Origin: CAJBIL01 sp044359525
Lineage (GTDB): Bacteria > Pseudomonadota > Gammaproteobacteria > Burkholderiales > Rhodocyclaceae
Reading direction: 5' to 3'
DNA length: 27,504 nt
Assembly (NCBI GenBank): GCA_044359525.1
Contig: JBIKLY010000047.1
Location: forward strand, 1 to 27,504
The notes under the pieces were generated by a model that saw nothing but the letters and a program-made list of their open reading frames with translations, was not told the DNA's origin and made no database searches. The translations under genes and the position numbers were made by a program. This document shows, in pieces, positions 7,174 through 16,300 of the stretch (the first letter of the stretch is position 1; the number at the start of each line of letters is the position of its first letter).

Positions 7174-8541
7174 TCAAATCCGCCTCGCGAGTTCGGCCGC
7201 TTTGCCGGTGTAGCTCCAGGGCGTCAGCTCCAGCAGCTCAGCCTTGGCCGGTGCCGGAATCTCCAGCGATTGAACAAAAGCCTGCATGCCTTCGCGTGAA
7301 ATCCGGTTGCCACGGGTGAGCTCTTTCAACTTCTCGTACGGATTGGCGATGCCGTAACGGCGCATTACGGTCTGGATCGGTTCGGCCAGCAACTCCCAGT
7401 TGGCATCGAGGTCGTCATGCAGGCGCTCCGGCACCGCTTCGAGCTTGCCGAGGCCACGCAACAGCGAGTCGTAACCGAGCAGCGTGTAGCCGAGGGCAAC
7501 GCCCATGTTGCGCAGCACGGTCGAATCAGTCAGATCGCGCTGCCAGCGGGAAACCGGCAGCTTTTCGGCGAGGTGGCGCAATACGGCATTGGCCAGACCA
7601 AGATTGCCTTCGGAATTCTCGAAGTCGATCGGATTGACCTTGTGCGGCATGGTCGAGGAGCCGATCTCGCCGGCCTTCAGTTTCTGCTTGAAGAAACCGA
7701 GCGAAATGTACCCCCAGACGTCGCGATCGAGATCGACCAGAATCAGGTTGGCGCGCGCAAAAGCGTCAAACAGCTCGGCCATCGCATCATGCGGCTCGAT
7801 CTGGATGGTGTAAGGGTTGAACTCCAGGCCCAGCGACTCGACGAAACGTTTGGCAAACTGCTCCCAATCATAGGCCGGGTAGGCTGCCAGATGCGCGTTG
7901 TAGTTGCCGACCGCGCCGTTGATCTTGCCCAGCAGATCGACTGCGACGATGCGCGTCCGGGCGCGCTGCAGGCGATAGACGACGTTGGCCATTTCCTTAC
8001 CGAGCGTCGTCGGCGTCGCCGGCTGGCCATGCGTGCGCGACATCATCGGCAGTTCGGCGTGTTCATGCGCAAGCTCCCTGAGTCGGGCCAGCACCTTGTC
8101 GAGCATCGGCAACATCGTTTCGTCGCGTGCTGATTTCAACATCAGGGCATGCGAAAGATTGTTGATATCTTCCGAAGTACAGGCAAAGTGGATAAACTCC
8201 GAAACGCGCATGACCTCCGCATTATTTGCCAGCTGTTTCTTGATCCAGTATTCCAGTGCCTTGACGTCATGATTGGTCACCGCCTCGATGTCCTTCACTT
8301 CGGCGGCCTGTTGCGGGCCGAAACCGGCAACAAGGGCGTCGAGTTCGGCGACAGTCGCCGGCGAAAAAGCAGGGATTTCGGCAAAATGCGCCTCGGCAGC
8401 CAGCGCCTTGAGCCATTCGATTTCGACCTGCAGGCGACGGCGGATCAACCCGTACTCGGAAAACTGCGGGCGCAATGCATCGACTTTGCTGGCATAGCGG
8501 CCATCGAGCGGGGACAACGCGGTAAGGGAACTGAAAGACAT
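7174..8541 (-). CDS. purB: Adenylosuccinate lyase
   Basis: PurB cleaves SAICAR to AICAR and adenylosuccinate to AMP, each releasing fumarate, in purine synthesis. The 455 residues match the E. coli type (456) rather than the shorter Bacillus type. Key sites are present: SRTHGQPATPTTLGKE with H171, and the mobile catalytic loop GEIGSSTMPHKVNPIDFENSEGN with S295. The ATG at 8541 has AGGA eight bases upstream. A promoter is visible on the minus strand at 8571-8600. In E. coli purB follows nudJ-mnmA-hflD; here nudJ and mnmA lie about 14 kb away and purB heads a different operon. Confidence 0.97.
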   Translation of the reverse strand: MSFSSLTALSPLDGRYASKVDALRPQFSEYGLIRRRLQVEIEWLKALAAEAHFAEIPAFSPATVAELDALVAGFGPQQAAEVKDIEAVTNHDVKALEYWIKKQLANNAEVMRVSEFIHFACTSEDINNLSHALMLKSARDETMLPMLDKVLARLRELAHEHAELPMMSRTHGQPATPTTLGKEMANVVYRLQRARTRIVAVDLLGKINGAVGNYNAHLAAYPAYDWEQFAKRFVESLGLEFNPYTIQIEPHDAMAELFDAFARANLILVDLDRDVWGYISLGFFKQKLKAGEIGSSTMPHKVNPIDFENSEGNLGLANAVLRHLAEKLPVSRWQRDLTDSTVLRNMGVALGYTLLGYDSLLRGLGKLEAVPERLHDDLDANWELLAEPIQTVMRRYGIANPYEKLKELTRGNRISREGMQAFVQSLEIPAPAKAELLELTPWSYTGKAAELARRI

Positions 8542-8570
8542 GAAGGTTATCCTAGGACGGCGAGCTCCGT

Positions 8571-8600
8571 ATTTTACCCGCCCGTGAATTCCTCCCGCAA
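8571..8600 (-). promoter_or_regulatory. Candidate promoter of purB
   Basis: On the minus strand TTGCGG (8600-8595) is followed after 18 bases by TAAAAT (8576-8571), about 30 bases before the purB start. The -10 matches five of six consensus bases; the -35 is weak. The divergent GST promoter lies directly beside it. Confidence 0.5.
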
Positions 8601-8617
8601 ATTGATCGATGGCTGAG

Positions 8618-8626
8618 TGTTATAAT
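8618..8626 (+). promoter_or_regulatory. Extended -10 promoter of the GST gene
   Basis: A perfect TATAAT (8621-8626) is preceded by TG one base upstream (8618-8619), the extended -10 form that works with a poor -35. The only -35-like hexamer, TTGATC at 8602-8607, is 13 bases away, too close. Transcription would begin near 8633, before the ATG at 8657. Confidence 0.65.
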
Positions 8627-8656
8627 TTGCCCGAAAAACCAACAAACAGGACGCAG

Positions 8657-9265
8657 ATGAAGCTTATTGGATCACTGACCAGCCCCTATGCCCGTAAAGC
8701 GCGCGTTGTTCTGGCAGAAAAGAAAATCGAATACGATTTCGAGCTTGACTCCCCGTGGACGCCGGATAACAAAGTAGCGCAGATTAACCCCTTGGGGAAA
8801 ATCCCGGTTCTTGTGCTGGACGACGACACTGTCCTGTTCGATTCGCGCGTCATTGTCGAGTATCTCGACAATGTCACGCCAAACAACAAACTGATGCCCG
8901 CGCCGAACCGCGAACGCACCGAAGTCAAGCGCTGGGAAGCGTTGGGAGATGGCGTCTGCGATGCAGCCGCCCTGATTTTTCTGGAGCGCAAGCGCCCGGC
9001 CAAGCAACAAAGTGCCGACTGGATCGCCCGCCAGGAAGACAAGATCGTGCGCAGCCTTGAATTCATGTCGGAACAACTCGGTGAAAACACCTGGTGCATC
9101 GGCACGCATTTTTCTCTGGCCGACATCACAACGGGCTGCGCGCTGGGCTACCTGGCCTTCCGCTTCCCCGAAATAAACTGGCGCGAAAAACACCCCAATC
9201 TGGCCCGTATCCATGACAAAATGATGCTGCGCTCGACGTTTGCAGAGACTGTTCCGCAAGACTGA
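8657..9265 (+). CDS. Glutathione S-transferase family protein, YibF-like
   Basis: This is a cytosolic protein of 202 residues, the same length as E. coli YibF. A thioredoxin-like N-terminal domain begins KLIGSLTSPYARKARVVLAE, with the cis-proline in GKIPVL (P50) and the glutathione-contacting FDSRVIVEYL (D62, S63). A helical C-terminal domain ends with FSLADITTGCALGYL. ATG 8657 has AGGA five bases upstream and gives the family N-terminus; an in-frame ATG at 8609 lies upstream of the promoter -10 and was rejected. The substrate is unknown. It is a single-gene unit between its own promoter and terminator. Confidence 0.9.
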   Translation: MKLIGSLTSPYARKARVVLAEKKIEYDFELDSPWTPDNKVAQINPLGKIPVLVLDDDTVLFDSRVIVEYLDNVTPNNKLMPAPNRERTEVKRWEALGDGVCDAAALIFLERKRPAKQQSADWIARQEDKIVRSLEFMSEQLGENTWCIGTHFSLADITTGCALGYLAFRFPEINWREKHPNLARIHDKMMLRSTFAETVPQD

Positions 9266-9293
9266 CCATCGCCCGCAGATAGAGCAACACAGA

Positions 9294-9325
9294 AACCGCA
9301 GAGAGCGATCCCTGCGGTTTTTTTT
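9294..9325 (+). terminator. Intrinsic terminator of the GST gene
   Basis: AACCGCAG (9294-9301) pairs with CTGCGGTT (9312-9319) around ten bases. Eight T (9318-9325) overlap the end of the stem. It lies about 30 bases after the GST stop codon. Confidence 0.9.
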
Positions 9326-9350
9326 CGCGGCATGGCCAGCATGGAAGCCG

Positions 9351-9364
9351 CGAAGTATACTTCG
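9351..9364. promoter_or_regulatory. 14-bp perfect palindrome upstream of the CorA gene
   Basis: CGAAGTATACTTCG reads the same on both strands. It contains TATACT (9356-9361), which could be a -10 element for the transporter gene that starts at 9394; no good -35 was seen. An operator covering the -10 would be a simple way to control the transporter. This is inference from position. Confidence 0.4.
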
Positions 9365-9393
9365 TGAAAACCGCCCCTTCCGGAAACACGCCA

Positions 9394-10359
9394 ATGTTGA
9401 TCAATTGCGCCGCCTACGCCAACGGCAAAAAACTATCCGACATCCCGATTGCTGACATCAGCGACTATGTCGAGCGCGACGACGCTTTTGTCTGGGTTGC
9501 ATTGCTTGATCCGGAGCCAGCCGAACTCGACGAAATGAAGCTCGAATTCAGCTTGCATGAACTTGCCGTCGAGGATGCACGCAACGGCCACCAACGACCG
9601 AAGATCGAGGAATACGGAGACTCGCTGTTCTGCGTACTGCATCTACTGGAAATCAACGACAACGAGCTTTCGGCGGGTGAAGTCGACATCTTCGTTGGTG
9701 AAAACTACGTGCTTTCTGTACGGAATCATAGCCAGCAGAGCTTTCTCGGCGTACGCAAACGCTGTGAAAAAGAGCCTCACTTGCTTTCACACGGTGCCGG
9801 CTTTGTCTTTTATGCCTTGATGGATGCGGTAGTGGACCGCTACTTTCCGATTGTCGAAACGCTTGAGACCGAGCTCGAAACCATTGAGGAACAGATTTTC
9901 GACAAAGGGACGGCGCGGGCCAACATCGAGCGACTGTATGCCCTGAAGCGCAAGGTAATGGTCGTCAAGCATGCGGTTGCTCCACTGATGGAAGCGACCG
10001 GCAAGCTGTTCGGTGGCCGGGCACCGAAGCCCTGCGTCAACTCACAGGAATACTTTCGTGACGTATACGACCATCTGACCCGAATCAACGCATCAATCGA
10101 CACGATTCGCGACACGATAGGCACCGCGATTCAGGTCAATCTCTCGATGGTTGCCATCGAAGAAAGCGAAGTTAACAAGAAACTCGCCGCCTGGGCTGGC
10201 ATCTTCGCCGTCGCCACGGCCTTTGCCGGCATCTGGGGCATGAACTTCAAGGCCATGCCCGAATTGCAATGGACATATGGTTACCCAATGGCGATCAGTA
10301 TCATTTCATTGACCTGTATTACGCTGTATCGTCGCTTCAAACGGCTTGGCTGGCTGTAA
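9394..10359 (+). CDS. corA: CorA-family divalent metal (magnesium) transporter
   Basis: CorA forms a pentameric inner-membrane channel for Mg2+ or related ions. The 321-residue protein has a large cytosolic N-terminal domain with long helices (ETLETELETIEEQIFDKG) and NLSMVAIEESEVNKKLA before the first membrane helix. The signature follows as WGMNF (G282-M283-N284) and a second helix ends at a basic tail RRFKRLGWL. ATG 9394 was preferred over an in-frame GTG at 9364 because the GTG lies inside a palindrome and the candidate -10, and the shorter form fits the family length. Ion specificity (Mg, Co, Ni or Zn) cannot be read from sequence. Its 3' end overlaps the convergent GGDEF/EAL gene by 23 bases. 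Confidence 0.9.
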   Translation: MLINCAAYANGKKLSDIPIADISDYVERDDAFVWVALLDPEPAELDEMKLEFSLHELAVEDARNGHQRPKIEEYGDSLFCVLHLLEINDNELSAGEVDIFVGENYVLSVRNHSQQSFLGVRKRCEKEPHLLSHGAGFVFYALMDAVVDRYFPIVETLETELETIEEQIFDKGTARANIERLYALKRKVMVVKHAVAPLMEATGKLFGGRAPKPCVNSQEYFRDVYDHLTRINASIDTIRDTIGTAIQVNLSMVAIEESEVNKKLAAWAGIFAVATAFAGIWGMNFKAMPELQWTYGYPMAISIISLTCITLYRRFKRLGWL

Positions 10360-13048
10360 AACCAGCGTTCCCGCCAGGCTCGTCGGCAAGTTGCATCAAC
10401 TGCTCGAACTCATGCAGCGGCAGGGGGCGACTGAACAGATAGCCCTGATAGGCATGGCAGCCCTGATACGCGAGGTAATCCCGCTGCCCCGCCGTTTCCA
10501 CGCCTTCAGCGATGACCACCAGGCCCAGGCTCTCCGCCAAGGCGATGATCATCTTGGCAATTGCGGCGTCGTCGGGATCAATCAGAATATCCTTGATGAA
10601 GCTCTGGTCGATTTTCAGCTGATCCAGCGGCAGCCGCTTCAGATAGGAAAGCGACGAATAACCCGTACCAAAATCGTCGAGCGAGAAGCCGACCCCCCTG
10701 GCCTTCAAGGCCATCATTTTGGCGATGATATCTTCCACGTCATTGACCAGCAGGCTCTCGGTCAACTCCAGCTTGAGGCGCTTCGGATTGGCCTTCGTCC
10801 GGCCGAGAATCGCCAGCACCTTGTCGACAAACTCCGGTTCACGAAACTCCTGGGCGCTGACATTCACCGCAATCGTCAGGTGGGCCATCTCCGCCCGGCT
10901 TGCCCATGACGCCAGTTGGGCACAGGCCGTTTCCAGCACCCAGCTGCCCAACGCCAGGATCAGGCCCGTTTCTTCCGCCAGGGGAATGAACTCGGCAGGA
11001 GATACCATGCCGCGCTGGGGATGTTGCCAGCGCAGCAGCACTTCAGCCCCGGTAACGCGGTGCCCATCGAGCACCTGCGCCTGATAATGGAGCAGGAACT
11101 GTTGCTCATTGATAGCCTTGCGCAGATCCGCTTCCAGCGCAGCGCGCGCCATCACGACGGTCTCCATTTCCGGGTTGAAGAAATGCAGCGCGTTGCGCCC
11201 CATGCCCTTTGACTTGTACATGGCCAGATCGGCCTGCTTCATCAAATCCTCAACGCTTGCTGATTCACCACCAAACAAGGTGGCACCGATACTCGGTGTG
11301 CCGTGGTACATCGCCTCATCGAGCTGGTATGTCTGATTGAGCGAGGCGAGAATTTTTTCACCCACGGTTTCCGTCCGAATGGCCGCGTCACCCTCGTTGC
11401 TGCTCAGGTCTACCAACATGACAACGAACTCATCGCCGCCGAAGCGCGCCACGGTGTCTCCCGCGCGAACACAGCTGACCAGACGTTGCGCAACCTGTTT
11501 CAGCAACAAATCACCCATGTCATGACCAAGGGTGTCATTCAGCGTCTTGAAATTATCGAGGTCAATAAACAGCAGCGCGCTGTGATTCCCGCTACGCATA
11601 CTGGCGGACAGGGTCTGTTTCAATCGATCGAGCAGCAGCGTGCGATTGGGCAAGCCCGTCAACTGGTCAAAAAAGGCCAGCTCCTCGATTTTCTCCTCGG
11701 CCTGCTTGCGCTCCGTAATGTTGCGGCCCGTTCCATGGTAACCGGTGAAATTTCCTGCCGCATCGAACAAGGGATCGCCACTGATGGTATACCAGCGCAC
11801 CTCACCGTATTCACCCGTAATGTCGTACTCGAGATCCCTGAATGGCAAATGGGCCTCAAGCAGTGCACGATGGGCTGCCCATTGCTCGGGCGACAGATTG
11901 ATATCGAGCTCCCAGCGCGTTTTGCCAAGCGACTTGGTAAGTGGCGTGAAGCCGCTGGAAAAGGCCCCGGAGAATTCCTTGAACCGGAACTGCTCATCCT
12001 GCTGCCAGAACCAGTCGGACGAAATCGTCGACAGGGAATGAAAGCGCTGCTCGTTCGCCCGGAGCGCCTCTTCCGCCTGCTTGCGATCGGTGATGTCCTG
12101 AGTAATGCCATCGCCACTTGACGGGTCGCCATTCACTGCGCGTTTCAGTTCCAGCTTTTGACGGACCCAGCGGGTCGCTTCGCCCACCATGATGCGGTGC
12201 TCATGATCAAAGTCATTACCCTTGAGCGCCTCCCGCCAGATGCTTTCCACCGCACACCGGTCTTGCGGGTGGACGCGCATCAAATAGACTTCATGACTTT
12301 CACTGCTACCATCCGGCAGACCCAGGATGCGGCAGGCTTCGCTGGACAATCGCATGCTGTCGCTGGCAATCTCGTAGACCCAGCTACCGACTTTGGCAAC
12401 CGCCTGTGCCCGCTGCAATTCGGACTTGCTCGCAGCCAGATCGCGACCGACGTTACGCAGTTCCTCAAGACGATTTTTGTAGGCGTGGACGAGGAAGACA
12501 ATCAGGCCAGCCGACAGGATCGAGATGGTGATCTGCACCACCCCATGCAGTACGGGAACACTGGATACGGGCCTGGGCAGAAGGCCCCACGACTCGGCAA
12601 GAACCAGACCTGCGGTGGCCAGCACGGTCAGTGCCGCCACGATCAACGCCTTGCGCGGACTGACCAGCCAGCCGATCATCAGAATGATGATCGGATAGGC
12701 AACAACAATCGGCGCACGCACGCCATTGGTGAAGACAGCAATGACCGTAATGGCCGCCCAAACCCCATAGGACAGCACCTTGACCGTCGTCTGAATCTTG
12801 CCGCGCTCGAGAAAATACCAGCCAACTGCGGCCAGCAAAAACATCAGCCCCGGCCCAAAGGCGCGCAGAGGCTGATCCGGGGCAACAATACGCAGGGCCA
12901 TCAAACCGGCTGCAGCACCCGCCAGCATGGTGACAATGGTGAACCTGAGAAAAAGCCGCGAAGGCTCCCAGGCAGCCGGTGGGTCGATCTCGGCGGCGGG
13001 TTGCTGCAGCGGCTTGTCCTGGTTTGTCATTTTGAGAAACTCTGGCAT
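10337..13048 (-). CDS. Membrane PAS-PAS-GGDEF-EAL cyclic-di-GMP protein
   Basis: This is a 903-residue inner-membrane signalling protein that makes and/or degrades cyclic di-GMP. About five or six membrane helices (34-190) form an N-terminal sensor I do not recognise. Two PAS regions follow (about 210-325, ending DITDRKQAEE, and 330-450, ending NITERKQAEE). The GGDEF domain (about 455-620) has an intact RFGGDEF (537-541) and an inhibitory-site RxxD at 528-531. The EAL domain (635-885) carries EVL (669-671) in place of EAL but keeps NVSAQEF, ELTES, DDFGTGYSSL and IAEGVET, so both domains may be active. The start is uncertain between 13048 and an in-frame ATG at 13030. Repeat element B lies between this gene and gdh upstream. 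Confidence 0.93.
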   Translation of the reverse strand: MPEFLKMTNQDKPLQQPAAEIDPPAAWEPSRLFLRFTIVTMLAGAAAGLMALRIVAPDQPLRAFGPGLMFLLAAVGWYFLERGKIQTTVKVLSYGVWAAITVIAVFTNGVRAPIVVAYPIIILMIGWLVSPRKALIVAALTVLATAGLVLAESWGLLPRPVSSVPVLHGVVQITISILSAGLIVFLVHAYKNRLEELRNVGRDLAASKSELQRAQAVAKVGSWVYEIASDSMRLSSEACRILGLPDGSSESHEVYLMRVHPQDRCAVESIWREALKGNDFDHEHRIMVGEATRWVRQKLELKRAVNGDPSSGDGITQDITDRKQAEEALRANEQRFHSLSTISSDWFWQQDEQFRFKEFSGAFSSGFTPLTKSLGKTRWELDINLSPEQWAAHRALLEAHLPFRDLEYDITGEYGEVRWYTISGDPLFDAAGNFTGYHGTGRNITERKQAEEKIEELAFFDQLTGLPNRTLLLDRLKQTLSASMRSGNHSALLFIDLDNFKTLNDTLGHDMGDLLLKQVAQRLVSCVRAGDTVARFGGDEFVVMLVDLSSNEGDAAIRTETVGEKILASLNQTYQLDEAMYHGTPSIGATLFGGESASVEDLMKQADLAMYKSKGMGRNALHFFNPEMETVVMARAALEADLRKAINEQQFLLHYQAQVLDGHRVTGAEVLLRWQHPQRGMVSPAEFIPLAEETGLILALGSWVLETACAQLASWASRAEMAHLTIAVNVSAQEFREPEFVDKVLAILGRTKANPKRLKLELTESLLVNDVEDIIAKMMALKARGVGFSLDDFGTGYSSLSYLKRLPLDQLKIDQSFIKDILIDPDDAAIAKMIIALAESLGLVVIAEGVETAGQRDYLAYQGCHAYQGYLFSRPLPLHEFEQLMQLADEPGGNAGFTASQAV

Positions 13049-13184
13049 GGCGGCTGAAATAAACAGCTCAGAAAGCGGCAGTCAAACCTGCAAGCCCCAA
13101 GAAAACACTCTATCACTTTAGACATAGACCGAAGGCAAAAAAAGCCCGTGCCGCCAAGGTAATCGCATTTAAACATCGCCCCCC

Positions 13185-13310
13185 AACGCAGAGGCGCAGA
13201 GGACGCAGAGATGACGCAGAGAAGTCAGATTCTTGCCTCTATTTTGCTTTTCTCTGCGTTTCCTCTGTGCCTCTGCGCCTCTGCGGTAGGTTTTAAAGTC
13301 AAATACAATC
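13185..13310. repeat. Heptamer inverted-repeat element B (complete)
   Basis: The left arm has four CGCAGAG starting at 13187, 13195, 13204 and 13215. The right arm has CTCTGCG/CTCTGTG starting at 13252, 13263, 13271 and 13279. The outer 16 bases of the arms (13187-13202 with 13270-13285) pair perfectly and the rest pair with small gaps, around a 30-base centre. The right half and its flank repeat at 5-73. It lies about 40 bases after the stop of the glutamate dehydrogenase gene and upstream of the GGDEF/EAL gene, both on the minus strand. With flanks it fills most of the 277-base gap 13049-13325; no gene was seen there. Confidence 0.92.
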
Positions 13311-13325
13311 GCCCTGCCCATGCCG

Positions 13326-16300
13326 TTACACCAGACTGCGCAACTCCCGCAAAAGCACCGACAGCATCGACATGTCGATCATGTCGGCCGAACGCAGGTC
13401 GGCAAACAGTTGCCGGCAACGTTCGATCTGGAATTGCCGGCTGCTCTCCCAAGTGCTGACCAGCGCATCCAGCCCGTCGACCTGTGGCGAACAGCTGAGC
13501 ACATCGGCGGCGAGGTTGCGCGCCTGTGTCGACAGGTCGTCGCGCAAGGCCGTACGCGCCAGCCCCTGCCAGTGCGTATCGGCAGGCAGGGCCGAAATCT
13601 GCCGGCCAAGCCAGTGCAGATCGAAGCGCCCACCCAAGTCGAAATACACAGAAGCCACCAGCGCTTCCGGGCGCCCGGTTTCCTCGGCAACCATTACCAG
13701 ATCGAGCGCCGAATAAAGCTCGTCGAGCCCGGCAACGCGCTGCGCCAGTAGGTCAGGCACACCGAGCGCCGTATATCGACTGCTCACGGCATCAAGCTCG
13801 GCAAGGTAGCTCGCCGTCACCACATCGCGCAAGCGTGTTGCAAGCAACTGAACACCCGGCGAGAAGCGCGCCAGCGTCGCACTCAAATCGACGAGCTGGT
13901 CGCGGTGGCGCAAAAACCATAGCGTACCGCGCTGCACCAGGCGACTCGAATCGAGAATCATCGACGTCTGCACGCTGTCGGCAACGACATTATCGAGCGC
14001 CTCGATCTCCTGCCACAGCGAAACCACATCAAATACCTGCCTTGCCGCGAGATAAGCGCGAACGATATCGGCAGCTGCCGCACCGGTCTCTTCCTGCAAC
14101 TGGCTGACAAAGGTGCTGCCAACGCGGTTGATCATGCTATTAACTACATAGGTGGCGATGATCTCGCGCTTCAGCGGGTGGCTCTCGATCTGTTCGGCAT
14201 AACGCTCACGCAAAGGCACCGGGAAATACCGCGAAAGTGCCGTGCGGATGTAGGGGTCTTCCGGCACATCGGACGCCAGCACCGCATCGAACAGCTCGAT
14301 CTTGCTGTAGGCAAGCAAAACCGCCAGCTCCGGGCTAACGAGGCCAAGCCGCGCCGATTTGCGTTCGGCAATTTCTTCATCGAAGGGCAGGAACTCGATC
14401 TTCCGGTTGAGCCGTCCGGCATTGCCCAGCTTGCGCAGATAGCGTGCCTGTTCATCAAGCAGCGAGACGCCGCGAGCACGGCTGACCGACAGAATCTGCG
14501 TCTGGAAATAATTGTCGCGCAGGACCAGCGCAGCGACTTCGTCGGTCATTTCGGCGAGCAGCTTGTTGCGCTGCTTCTCGGTGAGCTCGCCTTCGGCAAC
14601 AACCGCGTTGAGCAATATCTTGATATTCACTTCATGGTCGGAGCAATCGACGCCGCCCGAGTTGTCGATGGCATCGGTGCAGATGCGGCCGCCTTTCAGG
14701 GCAAACTCGATACGCCCCAACTGCGTGCAACCGAGGTTGCCGCCTTCGCAAACAACGCGGCAGTGCAGGTCGCCGCCATTGACACGGATCGCGTCGTTGG
14801 CCCGATCGCCAACCGCCGCATCGCTCTCGCCCTGCGATTTGATGTAGGTACCGATACCACCGTTGTAGAGCAGATCGACCGGCGCGACGAGGATGCAGCG
14901 AATCAGTTCAGCCGGCGTCAGCGTTTCGGCCTCGATATTCAAAGCAGCGCGCGCTTGCGCCGACAGCTTGATCGACTTGGCACTGCGCGGCCAGACACCG
15001 CCGCCTTCGGAAATCAGCGTCTTGTCGTAATCGTCCCACGATGAGCGCGGCAAAGCGAACAGGCGCGCGCGTTCGGCAAAGGACTTGCCGGCATCCGGCG
15101 CCGGATCGATGAACACATGGCGATGATCAAAGGCAGCGATCAGCCGGGTATGCGGCGAGAGCAGCATGCCGTTGCCGAAGACGTCGCCGGACATGTCGCC
15201 AATGCCGACTGCCGTAAATGCTTCGCTCTGCGTATCCAGCCCGAGTTCGCGGAAGTGGCGCTTGACCGACTCCCACGCGCCGCGCGCGGTGATGCCCATT
15301 TTCTTGTGGTCGTACCCCACCGAGCCGCCGGAAGCAAAGGCGTCGCCAAGCCAGAAGCCGTATTCGGCAGAAATTGAATTAGCATAATCGGAAAAGGAAG
15401 CCGTACCCTTGTCGGCGGCCACCACCAGATAGGGATCGTCACCGTCATGCCGCACGACATCGGGCGGCGGGGCAATTTTTCCCTGCACCAGATTGTCGGT
15501 GATATCGAGCAGGCCGCGCAGATAGTTCTTGTAGCAGGCGACACCCTCAGCCATGAACGCATCGCGGTCACCCGCCGGCGGCGGATTCTTGACCACGAAA
15601 CCGCCTTTCGAGCCGACCGGTACGATCACCGCGTTCTTTACCATCTGGGCTTTCACCAGCCCGAGCACCTCGGTACGGAAGTCCTCCATGCGATCCGACC
15701 AGCGCAGCCCGCCGCGCGCCACCTTGCCGCCACGCAGGTGCACACCCTCAAAGCATGGAGAATAAACGGAGATCTCGAACATCGGCCGCGGTTCGGGCAG
15801 ATTCGGGATTTTTGCCGGGTCGAACTTGAAGGAGATATAGGACTTCGGCCGGCCGTCGGCGGTACGCTGGTAATAATTGCTGCGCACCGTCGCCTGAATC
15901 ATCGCCAGGAACTGGCGCAGGATGCGGTCTTCATCGAGGTTGGCCACACCATCCAGCGTGGCGCCGATTTCAACAAGCAGACGATCGCAGCGCGCACTGC
16001 GATCAGCATCTTCCGCCGGATCGAAACGCAGCTTGAACAGTTCGATCAATTGCCGCGCAAGTTGCGGGTGGCTGGCCAGCGTCTGCTCCATGTACGACTG
16101 GCTGAACGTAAACGTCGCCTGCCGCATGTATTTCGCATAAGCGCGGAGAACGCTGACTTCGCGCCAGTCGAGCCCGGCAAGCAGGGTCAGGCGGTTGAAA
16201 TCGTCGTTCTCGATCGCCCCTTCCCAGGCGCTCTGGAAGGCGTCCTGAAAAAGCGGACGCAGGCGGTCGAGGTCGAGCGCTTCCGCACCGGGGCAGGTCA

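Noticed and set aside
8602..8626. TTGATC/TATAAT as a standard promoter pair
   Set aside because: The spacing is only 13 bases. The extended -10 form explains the promoter without this -35.
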